Of a stretch of 64,000 nt of DNA, positions 1-11,220 are shown one piece after another. Source of the DNA: Byssochlamys sp. IMV 00236 (taxonomy: Eukaryota; Ascomycota; Eurotiomycetes; Eurotiales; Thermoascaceae); NCBI GenBank assembly GCA_001931875.2, contig MSJH02000826.1, forward strand, positions 1 through 64,000, written 5' to 3'. A model generated the notes under the pieces. It ran no database searches and was not told where the DNA came from. It saw nothing but the letters and a program-made list of their open reading frames with translations. Within the stretch, counting starts at the first letter, position 1; each line of letters opens with the position of its first letter. A program made the position numbers and the translations under genes.

Positions 1-134
1 AAAAAAACAAAACATGCCCTAGAATACATTCGGTACATTCGGTTCGGTTCCCTTCACAATAACAATATGTCCTGATGCCAGAGTCCACGACTCCTTTCCA
101 GCCCGTGTTTAGTCATCGTTGGACAGGTTGCGAG

Positions 135-1300
135 CTACGCGGGAGTGAGGCCCATGACCTGTAGTTCCTCCCTCGCTAGCGTTCGCAACCTGTTCAAAGA
201 CAACAGAAAATATGCGTTCGGATTTCTACCTGGCGATAGGTGCGGTCCGAAAAGCTCATCTAACGTTATAGGTATATCTCGTTGAACAGCAGGAGAGGGT
301 ACCGGAAATAGCTGCTATAGATTATCAGAAATCTTCATTAGTAAAACATTGAAGTCCAATAACCAAGATAAAAGAAAACAACATACTTCGTGGTGAAGGA
401 GAATTGCGGCGCCAGCAGGGTTTCTATGGAAGACTTCGATCATGCCCGTGACACTGCCGTTTGAAGTTTTCGTCCACTTCAGGAGAATGACATATCTTAC
501 GTCCACCCCACCGGAGAACCACAAGGTCCTATCTGACTGCAGATGCGGCCAGCTCTCTGACCAACCGCTCTCAATGATAACGCGAGGTAAAAGCCCTCTT
601 GTATCAGGTTGGAGAAAAAGATCCGGCTCCTTGCTTGAGCCTGCATATATGCCAGAAAACCCGGTAAACGCTAGTTATATAAGTATTAGCAAGACGTAGT
701 TAGAATATAAGTTCTGGTTATAATAATTGTACTGACTGGTCCCAACATTGAGCTTTAGATACAGAAACTCGTTTGATGTGAGAAACTGAGCCATTGCCAT
801 ATGAAACAGCTCGTTCTTCATCCACTGTACGTGGACGTTATGTATTGGAGTAGGCATTATATGAACACGCAAAACGCCTCTAGCTGAATTGAACTGGATT
901 CTAAGAAATAGTAAATTTATTAATGAGGAATACTCGCATAATAGTTAATTTAAAGTAGAATGCAGACTTACCTCGGAAGTGCTCGCTCGACACGGGGTTC
1001 GTTGGCGAGAGAATTTGTGACCAGAGAACCAATCTCACGTGGAATGTTTTCGTAGATTAGTTCTTTGTTGTCTCTGGCGTTGACAATAGTATCGCAGATC
1101 TCAAGAAACAGTCTCTGTGCAGTTAAAGGTGGTGCAGAAGGTGAGGTGTTGCTCCTGAGATTGTGGGCAGGGGCGATAGTAGGCTCGCAACGTGGGGCTG
1201 GAGGTGAAGCAGAAAGTGAATCAGAAGGTAAAGTGTTACTTCTGAGATTGTAACCATGCCTGCGAGTAGGCTTGCGATATGGTGACCTATTCTGATCCAT
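135..1300 (-). CDS. Conserved fungal protein of the PDL...ESGWSES family, four exons (318 aa)
   Basis: Rebuilt exons, in coding order: 1300-972, 900-737, 670-387, 314-135. Frame is continuous through all three introns (donors GTAAGT, GTCAGT, GTATGT; acceptors CTTAG, CTAG, ATAG), giving 318 residues. Residues 1-110 are low complexity, with NLRSNT appearing twice. The rest holds the family core: NVGTT, YAGSSKEPDL, a central VIIESGWSES, LW followed by a V-rich strand ending in KW, and a tail like PGRNPN...MGL. The order PD, then E-x-G-W-S-E-S, then LW...VILLKW resembles the strand pattern of PD-(D/E)XK nuclease-like folds such as Uma2. That is inference; I know this family only as uncharacterised proteins common in Aspergillus and Penicillium. 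The start ATG at 1300 is the first in frame. Confidence 0.7.
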
Positions 1301-1971
1301 CGTGAAAACCAGGCAGGCCAAAGAATGTGTGAAGCCAAGTTGAGATGATCAGACTTGAGAATGGGGATAGTTTAGACAAGGAAAAGATTAGGAATCAAGG
1401 TGACTTGAAAGGGTTTGTCTTTTATATGTAAAGAGCAAAGCGAAATAAGTTGGAGAAGTTTAGTGCAGGATTGAACCGGGTGTGTCCAGGAAACATGTTG
1501 GTACTTTGCCTATTTAGACTCCTGGTGGCAGATGACCTAATTCAGGCTCAACATGACTGGTAGTTGACTCCAACCATCCCCGGTTCTACCCAACATGTAT
1601 CTGAAATCTTTGAATCGAGTCACTAGCATAAATAATTGTGTGGCATGAGTGGTGAGTAGTAAGAATTGATTCTAGATGACGAAAAGACAACTTATCATTG
1701 ACAGAACCAATTACGTTCTGGTCCATCCCATAAATGAGAATAACAAAACCTTACGCATCCATCCCCAGTTACTTTCTAATCGAAACATCCACAGCCTTCA
1801 CTAATGCATATACCATCTCCAAAGTGGGCACATCTAGACCCAGGCCTCCTTGCACTTAGTATAACAGATATATTTCAAGCCCGCGAGCTCGTATTCATGA
1901 GCGAGAAGAACCAGTTTTGTATGCGTTAGGATAGGCGCACTGATAATTCCCCGCTCTACAAGAATAGTTTA
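1301..1971. other. Intergenic stretch, no gene seen
   Basis: No reading frame here shows conserved sequence. It holds the promoter of the minus-strand gene starting at 1300 and the DNA downstream of the BTB pseudogene. Confidence 0.5.
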
Positions 1972-2438
1972 TCAGTGAGATACGCGAAGACAATGGCCGG
2001 TGGTTGGCATTATGTTACTTATGGTGAAATGAGATAAGACTCTGGAATAGTTTCCAGTGTAAATGTATTCTACCGCCATGGAGACTATCCAGGTATCTTT
2101 GTGCGCTGCAAAGGCTATATCCCTTTCGGTTAAAAACTGGGTTGGCAAAAGTCTGGCGAGACTGGGGCAACGTATTTGGAATACGAGCGAGTGAGTGACC
2201 AGGGAACGGGACCATCTGTTTGCCGATATGTAGTTTCACATCAGAATAGTCTGAAGAGTACAAAAGTCTGCAGGTATATTCCTGTGAGTTAAATGACTTG
2301 AACAGGGTTAAGTTTTGTAGACCTTTTGAATCGATCCCAAAAGTCACCTTGGCTTCCCCCATCTTCGGAAGTCTCCTTTTTGACGCAAGAACCAACGTCA
2401 AGACGACGCTTCTTTTCGGCTGGAGAGTCTTTTGGCAT
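1972..2438 (-). pseudogene. BTB/POZ domain pseudogene, frameshifted and truncated
   Basis: Reading starts at an ATG at 2438 with a basic SPAEKKRRLD leader. Exon 1 is 2438-2323, followed by a 55 nt intron and exon 2 from 2267. The joined frame gives a clear BTB start (LLYSSDYSDVKLHIG, then VPFPGHSL). At 2189-2196 the plus strand reads GAGTGAGT, a 4 bp tandem duplication. After it the BTB similarity continues only in the next frame: SLVFQIRCPSLA, then MAVEYIYTGNYS. The second frame stops at 1974-1972, soon after the YIYTGNY motif, so the domain is also truncated. BTB proteins normally recruit cullin-3 ligases or form dimers; this copy is unlikely to work unless the duplication is a sequencing error. 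Confidence 0.65.
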
Positions 2439-2525
2439 GATGGTCCACGAGTGAGTTGCTGCAGAGATGGAGGTGGATGAAGTCGGTGAGTTGGTGAGAG
2501 GTTTACGGTGTCCCCTACCAGGTCA

Positions 2526-4683
2526 TTAAAAGAGTATAGGAGTGTTGGTTGGAAAGCCCAACAGACATAGAAGAGCAGACCGGTAACAGAGTGCTACTAC
2601 TGCGAGATGTAAAATCAGGGCAACTGATTGGGCCCGGACGCTCCGTGCCCCGAGGGTCACGGTAGCGAGGAAAAGTAGAGGATAGAACACCCAGGGGTTC
2701 ACCGCCAGAGGGGAACATGGTTGGAAAGCAGCAATGATTTTGACGAGGAAGAATGATACCTGAAGTAATGGTAAGGTGACATGACGGTAAGAGAAATATC
2801 TCAGGTAGAAAGTAATCGTTTGGAGAGAAAATCGAGTTGGCGGCGGCGGTAGTAATGGTGGTCGGTGGATGTGGTGAGAACCATAATGATCGTCCTGCTC
2901 GGGGCTCCCAAACGGGGATAGAGAAGGTGACGGAGAATACCGGGGACGGAGTATAAGGTGTCCCTCGGGACTTCCCGAGAGACGACGATCAGTCTCCGGA
3001 GTCTGACTGGTCGCGCCATTCCTCGATTCATACAATGGGCTCTGACGCATGCCAACATCAGCTTCAACGGCAGTCCTCCTTGACGGTGACTGTGTAAGTC
3101 GGGCATCAGATTCAGGTGCCGGGCTATCAACCGGCTGAATGCGAGAGCTGGAACGGAAATCGGGACTGGCAGAGCTTGCTCTCGCAAAGCGACGGTTTTC
3201 ATTGCCATTCACGCCAGCTTGGATGCCAGTCAATACTTCATCTGCAGTAGGTCGTCTGGCAGGGTCGACAGATAGCAATCGCCTGAGGAAAGTGTATAGT
3301 TTCTCAGGAAGATCCGCTCGTATTCTACGCTCATCATCAAACCCACCCCATTGACTGATTTCCGCACGGAGCTGGTCAAGATCCTCCTTTTCTTCGTTGA
3401 TGATGTCAGCATTGCGATAAGGCAGCTGTGCGAAGCAGAGGAAGTAAAGGATCATCCCCAGAGAGAAGACGTCGGACTTGAATGTGAAGTTTCCGAATGG
3501 TCCTCCTGGATACTCCTGGCGCAGGACTTCTGGTGCACAGTACGACACCGTGCCTGTTGCGCCAGTAGATCTGCGAGCGGTATTCTCAGACTGGACCTCA
3601 CCGAAATCGCTTACAAGCACCCGCAGTTCATCTCCGGTCTTGTGCAGCAGACAGTTGCTAGGCTTCAGATCACGATGGATGTAGCCGTTAGCATGAAGGA
3701 AACGCAGACCGGAAGTGATGTCCTTGAAGAAGGAGTATATCTCCTCAAAGTGAAGCTTCCTCGGACGTGAGAGATCGGATGGTGGTTCGGGTTGCCCTTT
3801 CGAGCGTCTCCTCAGACGTTCCTTCAACTGCTGCGCAGTGCTCGGTCGCTCTGCGGAACCGTAGATATACTTGTGCAGGTCTCCTGCATTGCAGTATTGC
3901 TGAAGAATGAAGGCACACGGCACACTTGGCCCAAACGTAGTGAGCTTGACGTCTTCAAGCCAGACATGACGATAGGAGACCAAGTTCTGATGGGAGAGAT
4001 GCTGTAACAACTGCACTTCGGCTAGGACCTTCTCTAGCCACTCGTGATCATCCCCAACGGGAACACGCTTGCAGGCATAATAACCGAGTGAGACTCCATC
4101 CAGCACATGCTTCACTAGTAGGACCACGCCTTTGCCGCCCCTCCCAAGTTCCTTCTCCTCCACGAAGAACTTCTTGAAGTAATTCTGAGAGAAAGCCGCG
4201 GCAGATATCCCTTGTGGCCCAGGGGTGCGTCCACCATCCGAACTTCCAGTCGTCGGGCCATCAGCGAGGACCGGTTGAACGAGCCGTCGACGCGGAGACG
4301 GAGGACCTGGCGTATCTGTCGGGTTGGGAAGGCTATTATGAAGCAAGCGGAAATAGTCCGGATTGACAAATTCTGCCTGGCCAGAGGTTGAGCCATGGCG
4401 TCCCTGGCGGCTAGCTTCTCCATCTCGCATGGGACGATGACAGTATGGGCAGTCGATCAATTCGATGTCGTTGTCATCGTGGCTGTTGCTGTCTCGTCGG
4501 ATGACCAGCTGCCGGGATTCACGGTCGAGGACGACAACGGAGTCATTATGTCGCCTGTTCAGAACAGATATACATTAGATTCAAATTCTCTGATCACACA
4601 CACACATTCCCATCTCCCTGACAAGGTGTAGAATCTTACAGTACGACGTCACGGTTAGAGGAGTGATAGGGTATTATCGACAT
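2526..4683 (-). CDS. iks1: IKS1-type serine/threonine protein kinase (690 aa)
   Basis: Exon 1 (4683-4640) encodes MSIIPYHSSNRDVVL. After an 85 nt intron, exon 2 (4554-2526) carries the rest. An N-terminal Zn-ribbon-like CPYCHRPM sits near residue 55. The kinase domain has the Gly loop GRGGKG, the lysine in YYACKRV, the catalytic loop HRDLKPSNCLL, DFGEVQ and the activation segment GTVSYCAPE. The region after the kinase is Ser/Pro-rich. The C-terminus has two hydrophobic, probably membrane-associated segments (around FFLVKIIAAF and FYPLLFLATVTL). This order of domains is typical of fungal Iks1, whose physiological role is poorly defined. The splice was chosen because it joins the Iks1-like leader in frame and skips an in-frame stop. 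Confidence 0.88.
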
Positions 4684-5425
4684 GCCATCTTGCGCCATTA
4701 TGGAGGCAATAGTCGGGCATTCCTGGCAATGCTAGACATCAAGGGAAGAGGTCGCATGGCCATCAAGAGAAGAAATAAAGAAATACCACTGATCCTACAA
4801 GCAAGGACAGGGATTCTCCCCGTATGCCTGGGGCATCGTCGTGGTTAAGCTGGACCGCGTGGAGTGAGGCGGCGAACAGGCCCCACGTGAGCTCTGCATG
4901 ATGCGGAGCAAAAACAAGCCAACACAGCTTGGTAAATGTTGTCAACACGCGACGCTACACACTCCACATCTACAAATGAACAATTCGGGTTTCAAAATAG
5001 AGGGTATTTCTATTGCTATTGCTAATGTCTCACTGGACGGTGGGGTATCTAAGATGCGTGATCGCCAGAGGATCTAGGGTGGCTAACCCCGGATGTGCTG
5101 GGGTGTAACCAGATCCTTTTAAGAGGCTGGAAGCGCAGGTGGATGAGCTGGATTGGCTCTAAATGCTGCAGTTGCCCGTCAAGCTCAAGCTTGTTATTGC
5201 CGCGGACTGCTGCAGGCTCAGGTGCAGATGGGACCTGCGGTGAACAAGTCGCCAGCGTGGCATGGCATGCTTGCCTTTTCATGACGTGAACAGCTCCTGT
5301 TCGGCGAGCAGCTCGTATGGACACGCAGGGGATCGAGAAGGTCTACCCCTCGTCCTTAAAGGCTGGATCCTCTGCCTCTTTCTTGCAAATAAGTGAAGAG
5401 AAAATGAACGTCCAGGCCAAGTCAT
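4684..5425. other. Intergenic stretch between iks1 and NOG2
   Basis: Contains the iks1 promoter and the 3' flank of NOG2. A CACGTG palindrome lies near 4884. The small reading frames here show no conserved features. Confidence 0.5.
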
Positions 5426-7620
5426 TCAGTCATTGTCCTGCGAGTCTCCCTCGTCTTCAGACGTCTCGTACTGGATGTCCTCCTCGTCGTCGGAGCCAGC
5501 ATTATCTCCGTCTTCAAACCCTTCGAATTCATCTTCACCTGCATCAGATTCTGCGTTGGCTGACTGCTCCTTCTCCTCAGGCTGCTTCTCCGAAACGGCA
5601 TCGTCCCGCTTCCGTTTCCGTGCCATCTCACCTAGCCTGCCTTCTCTGCCCTCCAGCCTGGAGGGTGTACTTCCATCTGCCTTTGGCGGCGGAGTGTACC
5701 AAGGGATCTTTCCCCGCAGGAAGTCATTGATAACCCTAGTACAAGGTTAGATATGGCTGGGGGGTTAGGAGAGACGAAAGGAACTCACATCTTGGCAACG
5801 CCATCCACATCGGGCTCACCACCGCGAAGCAATCTGCCTCCCTTGCGAGCAAGAATACTCAAAAACTCCGTCGCATCAGCGTAGTTTTTGATTTCGTAAG
5901 TGCGCTCAATGTGTCGGGGCTGGCACCGCCGCAGAACTCCTGGGATGTACTGTTCAGGGTTTTCGACATTCTCCACTCGAACGACACCGCGCAGAAGAAT
6001 ATCTTCTTCGGTGTCGTTGTTGCTCGGGGGAACAACTCCAGGACAGTCGATCAGGTAGATCCTCTTCATCAGAGTGATGTATTGCCACACCTTAGTTTCA
6101 CCGGGGATCGGTGCTACCGTACACACCTTCTTCTTGCGGAGGGTGTTGATGATAGAAGACTTTCCGGTGTTCGGGTAGCCGATGAAGCCAACTGAGATCT
6201 GCTTACGATCGGAGTGGAGAGACGAAAATTGCCTTAGCAGCTGGATCAAGGAACCCTTGCCAAAGGAGTTGTTGATCGAGGCGTGGAATGCAAGAGTAGG
6301 ATGTTCCTTCGAGAGGTGACGAACCCAAGAAGCCTGGGAGCATCAGTTAGCAACCAGTAACAAGTAATGATTGGATTCGTAGAATGTGTGGGATGTTACT
6401 AAGAGAACTGCTATGAAGCCACCGGACGGCAGAAGCAGCCCTCAACTCAAACAAAGCACGACATGGCCCTTTGTGACCGGCCCTCAAAACGAGAGCCGGT
6501 CTACCTGAGTTCAGAAAGAAGCCAGGCGGCGGGCCAGTGTTGATCTACCAAAGCTGTAACAGACAAAACTTCCATAGAGAGGCGGCAAAGGAATTGCACG
6601 GAAGAAGCCTTGACTTAGCAATGGAACGTGTCTGTAGGACACGGGAAAGGGAAGGGAGAAGGGCAGAGTAAAATAAGAGAAAAGAGAAAAAGATAAGGAA
6701 GAAAGGATAGACGGAAATGATCCAACTTACAGCCACACTTGTAGGGACAAGATCACACTTGTTGAGCACAAAAACCAGGTGCTTGTGGGGAGCTTCCTCG
6801 CGGATGTACTTCTCAATACTCCTGCAACGGGTGCCCTCAGGGTCACGAGCGTCCACGACATGGATAACCACGTCAGAAGAATCGATGACCTTGTAAAGCT
6901 CGTTCCAGATACGCTTACTCTGACCCTTGGAGAAGACCGGTTCACGTGCCAGCGTGAGGTTTCCATCCTCGTCGGCATCCCCTCCAGCGGGGCCAGAGTT
7001 ACCGCTGAGCAGCTTCGCCTGGTCCAACCTGTCAAGATAATCATCGTGCATCTTGACAGACTCGCCAGCAAGGTCTTCAATGGAGCCGACGCCCAGCTTG
7101 ACTCTTTTCCTCTGTGCCTTCGGCCCAAAAGTGTCGCTGAAAGGCGCAGCCTCGACAGCAATCTTGGCCGGGTGTTGTTTCAATCCATTGGGCTGACCGT
7201 CTCTGATCAGACTCATTGGGAGCTTGTTCGTCTTCAGTAGAACCTGGTATGGGTCGGACGCACGCTCGGCAACCGCCTCTCGGAAGGAAGCCAAAGCCTC
7301 CTGGGAGATGACACGAGTATTCCCGAACCATTTACGGTTCGGTTCAATACGAGCAACGGGGGCTTCTCTCGACTGGTAGGAAGCAGCCTTTGTGATCATT
7401 CCCTCAGCATTTCTCTGCGCCTTGCCATCCTTGAACATGTTCAAGGTCTTGATCTTCTTCGCATCTCTAAACAACATGATTAGCTTGCCATCAGGACTGG
7501 AACAGAGGAAGGCAGGGCTCACCTGTAGAAATTCTCCCCCTTGGTCCTGACATTGCTCATGCCATCGTTATTCTTGCCCTGCCGCTCGCGGCGGGTGGCT
7601 TCCTTCTTTCCGGTACCCAT
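5426..7620 (-). CDS. nog2: Nucleolar GTP-binding protein 2, ribosome-assembly GTPase (562 aa)
   Basis: Exons in coding order: 7620-7523, 7466-6731, 6333-5789, 5735-5426. The protein starts [16 protein letters not shown] and shows the circularly permuted YlqF/NOG2 G-domain order: DARDPEG, then NKCDLVP (G4), then the P-loop GYPNTGKSS (G1), then DCPGV (G3). The NGP1NT region precedes it ([14 protein letters not shown]) and a very acidic tail follows. NOG2 acts in the nucleolus and nucleoplasm on pre-60S particles and must leave before Nmd3-dependent export. The intron between exons 2 and 3 is 397 nt, against 46-110 nt for nearly all others in this window. The gene is divergent from a mitochondrial ribosomal protein gene. 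Confidence 0.92.
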
Positions 7621-8005
7621 TTTGACTTCTACTTAGGATCCTAACCGATAGAATCAAAGCTAGGTTCTTCTAAGATAGAAGGAGGCCGAAAAGCTGTTGC
7701 GGAATTTGCGCCTAGTAGGGAAAGGAAAAAAAAAAAAAAGATTGGAGTTGAAAAAGCGGGAAGAAAATATTATTTTCCTAGTGGGCTAGGCCAACAGCCG
7801 CCAAGCGTCGGTGGTGCACGGGCCAGGCAGGAAAATCGCTTCAACTTCTGGTCTCCGGACTTGCGCTGAAGCAGACGGAGAACGTCGAGTGCGCGTCGGA
7901 GCACTTCCTACGTGGACTGATTGTACTATCTGACGGGAGAGAGGGTTGGATTTTACTCTCTGCTTCCCTCCATTTCTTTGTTTCTTTCCGTTATCTTCTC
8001 TCCCC
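7621..8005. promoter_or_regulatory. Divergent promoter of NOG2 and the Pet123-like gene
   Basis: These 385 bp separate the NOG2 start on the minus strand from the mS26-like start on the plus strand, so both promoters must lie here. A 12 bp A run occurs near 7728. No specific factor site could be assigned by eye. Confidence 0.5.
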
Positions 8006-8881
8006 ATGCCGGTCACAATGGCCTTGTTTCGGAGCTCTCGCACCCTCACAACACAGGTCCGCGGATTCGCATCGTCCTCGTGCCTGAGGGTTGGACCGGA
8101 ATCCCCAAATTTCATCGAAGTGCCACGATCCATCCAGCCAGATCTGCCTTCGAAGCCTCAGGTGAAGGGTACCCTTCCTGTGCCCCGAGAGATCTTCCCG
8201 GCCCGTCGCGTGGATAAGCCAACAGAGGCGTACATCAACGATGCGACTCCCTTGCCTTCGAGAGAATTGAACGTCTCGCCCGATGACCCTCATGTCGAGT
8301 ACAATGTCTGGAAACGGAAGATGGCAGAGGCCAGGCGAAAGAATCTACGACAGGGTCTGCTGGAATTGCACCGCCGGAAACAGAGAACAGATCGATTGAT
8401 GGAGAAGCGAAGCCGCGACAAGCAAGTGCAGAGAGAACGAATCCTGTCACAGCCGGAGCGCGAAGATGAGCGTCTGACGCGGCCATCCATTGTCCAGGCG
8501 ATGCAGCCTGTACGGACACCGATCCTGCCTGATCCGGACCGTGAGGCCCGTCTGGCCAGATCTCGGGCGCTGCTGGAGATCAAGGAGGCTGAGAAGAAGG
8601 CCGAGAGACAGGACTACGTCCACTCGCTGTATATGAATGCACGGAAATTCATCACTACGGAAGCCCAGCTCGCCGCTGAGATCGAGCGGGTGTTCCCCGA
8701 GGGCGAGAACGACGCATGGCGCAACGATCACCAGCCAGGCGAGAATATCTGGAACCTGGGTGTACCCCCTACCATCCAGTCGAGCGTCAACGATGCGAAG
8801 AAGAGCGAGGCTGCTCGGTGGGACGTTATCCAAGGCCGTGTCAAGAAGCTGGGAGAACAGATTACGGGTGGAAAGCTGTGA
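8006..8881 (+). CDS. Mitochondrial small-subunit ribosomal protein, Pet123/mS26 type (291 aa)
   Basis: Single-exon frame. The start was set at MPVTMALFRSSR because the segment that follows (LFRSSRTLTTQVRGFASSS) is Arg/Ser/Thr-rich without acids, as expected for a mitochondrial targeting peptide; an upstream in-frame codon would add a hydrophobic stretch. The mature part has VKGTLPVPREIFP, a long basic helical region with many KR pairs, and ARKFITTEAQLAAEIERVF near the C-terminus. This pattern matches fungal mS26 (yeast Pet123), a component of the mitoribosome small subunit. A second ATG at 8018 is possible. The family call comes from recalled motif patterns and was not verified by alignment. 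Confidence 0.78.
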   Translation: MPVTMALFRSSRTLTTQVRGFASSSCLRVGPESPNFIEVPRSIQPDLPSKPQVKGTLPVPREIFPARRVDKPTEAYINDATPLPSRELNVSPDDPHVEYNVWKRKMAEARRKNLRQGLLELHRRKQRTDRLMEKRSRDKQVQRERILSQPEREDERLTRPSIVQAMQPVRTPILPDPDREARLARSRALLEIKEAEKKAERQDYVHSLYMNARKFITTEAQLAAEIERVFPEGENDAWRNDHQPGENIWNLGVPPTIQSSVNDAKKSEAARWDVIQGRVKKLGEQITGGKL

Positions 8882-11220
8882 GGATGATTCTTGGAAGCCC
8901 CTTGTACATTACTCCAATTTTTGCAGTCTCTTCACGATAGTTAGACGGAGAATTAGAGATATCCCCTTTTCTCTAAAAACAATCAATCTTTCCCTGCGCA
9001 AACAATCCGTTGAAGCTTTTTGTGTCACGTGGCTGGTTTTAGCAGGTTCCGTTGCTACCAATAGGACCATACAATGCATACATAGAAATTGCCTCTACCA
9101 TTACCAGTACTTTAGTGTTCGTTCGGCCCCTCTAGACCTGATTGCGGTGTGGAAAAGCTCTGGATGGCCATTGTGGTCTGATCCGAGAACCATCAGCTGG
9201 ACTCTTCATCATCCGATGTCATTGGTGCCGGCAGGGTCTAACACGAGATGCTTCTAACTAAGGAACAGATTGACCTGAAAGTTGGGATCAGTCTAAACTC
9301 CACCTCGGTAAAGTATTGTGATTCGAGGATCTGGCAGCCAGTCTGGAGGACAGGCCATTCTCGGTGATTGCAAAGATACGTAAGGGGCCGCATGATGCTG
9401 GATTTCAATGAATAATGGAATTCGACAGCATGCCGCTGGTAGGTTCAACAACCTCGAACAAGTTTTGAGTAGTGATTACTCAATTCTCATTCTTAATTAA
9501 CCGGTGATCGATCCAGAGACCGCGGGATATGATTGTACCATACAGAGGGGTCGGACAATCTGTACTTCCACCCATCATAGGAAGTATCCAAACATAGAGC
9601 AAACCTTCGTTGTTGCCTGAATTGTTCTTATACGAGGGATCCTGTGTCCGAGAGCTTCCGATCTTGCCCTTTGCCCTTCAGTTTGTCCGTCGTACTCGTA
9701 TTTAGCCTGTGGCAAACCCGATCCTGTCAAGGACGACAGCAACCGAGACCTCATCGATCTTCACCCCATCCAGGTAATCAGCTTCAGCTCGCTCCGTCTT
9801 GCACAGGGTCCCAAGGTTCGCACGCGAAAGAGTACTCTCTATGGTAGTTTTTTGAGGCAGGTTAATGAGGGCTGCGCAGAGAGATGCGAAATTGGTGGGT
9901 AGATCGAGTACCATACTCAACAGCCAGCAGCAGAACCATCCATAATTAATTGATTCCACCTGCGGAGAAGGTTACGCGTGCAAAACACCTCATTGACCTG
10001 TTGTTGAACTGGTTAGAGAAGAGCCGATTAATTTGCCATGGCGTCATAAACGGGTGAAGCGCGGCTCTCCTGATCCGCCCGCGCGCTAAGAATAGTAAGT
10101 AAGTAAGCGGTTGTTCTTCAACTCAATCGTCACGATAGTCGATACCAAATCCACTGCTCGACGATCTTGACAGCATCGTGTCGTCTAGCGGAAGCTTGAG
10201 TGGCCGTCACTGTGCCATCGACAATGACTGATGCCAAGAATAGTTAACCAGCATCTCGATCTCGATTGCTGACTACATGATGCTATCGCTCGACCCCTCG
10301 GTCCCCGGGCTGAAAATAGCAGCGTATGAGAGCAGAACGTGGGAAATTATGCAGAAGAAACGAACCAGGGCGTTCCCTTCATGGTCCTCCGTCTGACCGG
10401 AACAGTCAGTCCCGGTTCCTGGACATCCGGTTGTCTGGAGTATCTCTGGCTCGTTCCGAATTGCTCTCGAGAACTCGACGAAAGGAACAGTTGGCAATTC
10501 GTCAGTCCAATGGCTACCATAGACCACAGTGACAGGTGGTTTGTCCAAGGTCCATGGAACCCCAGAGCGAACTCCAACATTCCGATGGAGCAAGACTCCA
10601 CTAACGCACGATCGACTCGTGGATTCCCCAAGGTCTTGTTGAGCACAAACCTTGAGATCACATCCAGAACTTGCTGTCTTTTTGGTCGATCAACTCGACT
10701 GTTCCATGCCGTGGGTCAGTTCTACAGCCCTACCCCACCACAGCATTCAAGCAATTCATCCTATTGCTTCAGATGACGCTTCTACTACCCATCCCCTTCC
10801 AATTCGAGTCCGGTTTGCTCGGAAAGGTAGATGTGGTTGAAATGTTCAGGCTCCACGTCCCTTGTCAGGTTCCTGGGCATAATGACGGTCCACTCAGACT
10901 TCTCTTTGGGATGGCTTTGGTTGTCTCCATTAAGATCGCTTGACACAGATTGTTTTTATTATTATTGTGCCAATGTGGAAACCTCCGTCTCTTGAATTGT
11001 TTGGATATTGGATATCTTCTCATGACGTCTACCTACCCACATTGGGTTATAAAGGTAAGGGTACAACCCCTCGAATCTGCCTTCTACTACCATCAGACAA
11101 CAGAGTCCCAAAAAGCAGAAAAGCAAAAAGCTGAGGAGACCGGTGCCAGAACCCCACTGCCTCACATTCTTTCGTGTTCCAACTTAGCTCAGTCTGTCGC
11201 TTTCTGTGCATCCTGCCACA
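8882..11220. other. Intergenic stretch of 2.3 kb, no certain gene
   Basis: No frame with clear family features and good splice context was found. One minus-strand frame at 10273-10593 has protein-like composition and is listed separately. The last 200 bp form the promoter of the But2-domain gene. Confidence 0.45.
10273..10593 (-). pseudogene. Possible gene remnant, unidentified
   Basis: An open minus-strand frame of about 106 codons holds segments such as NVGVRSGVPWTLDKPP and HWTDELPTVPFVEFSRAI. Their composition looks like a real protein rather than random sequence. No convincing start, upstream exon or known domain was found. Overlapping frames on the other strand are equally long, so this may be chance. 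Confidence 0.2.

Noticed and set aside
5049..5324. 91-codon minus-strand frame downstream of NOG2
   Set aside because: No motif, overlapping frames on the other strand, likely 3' flank.
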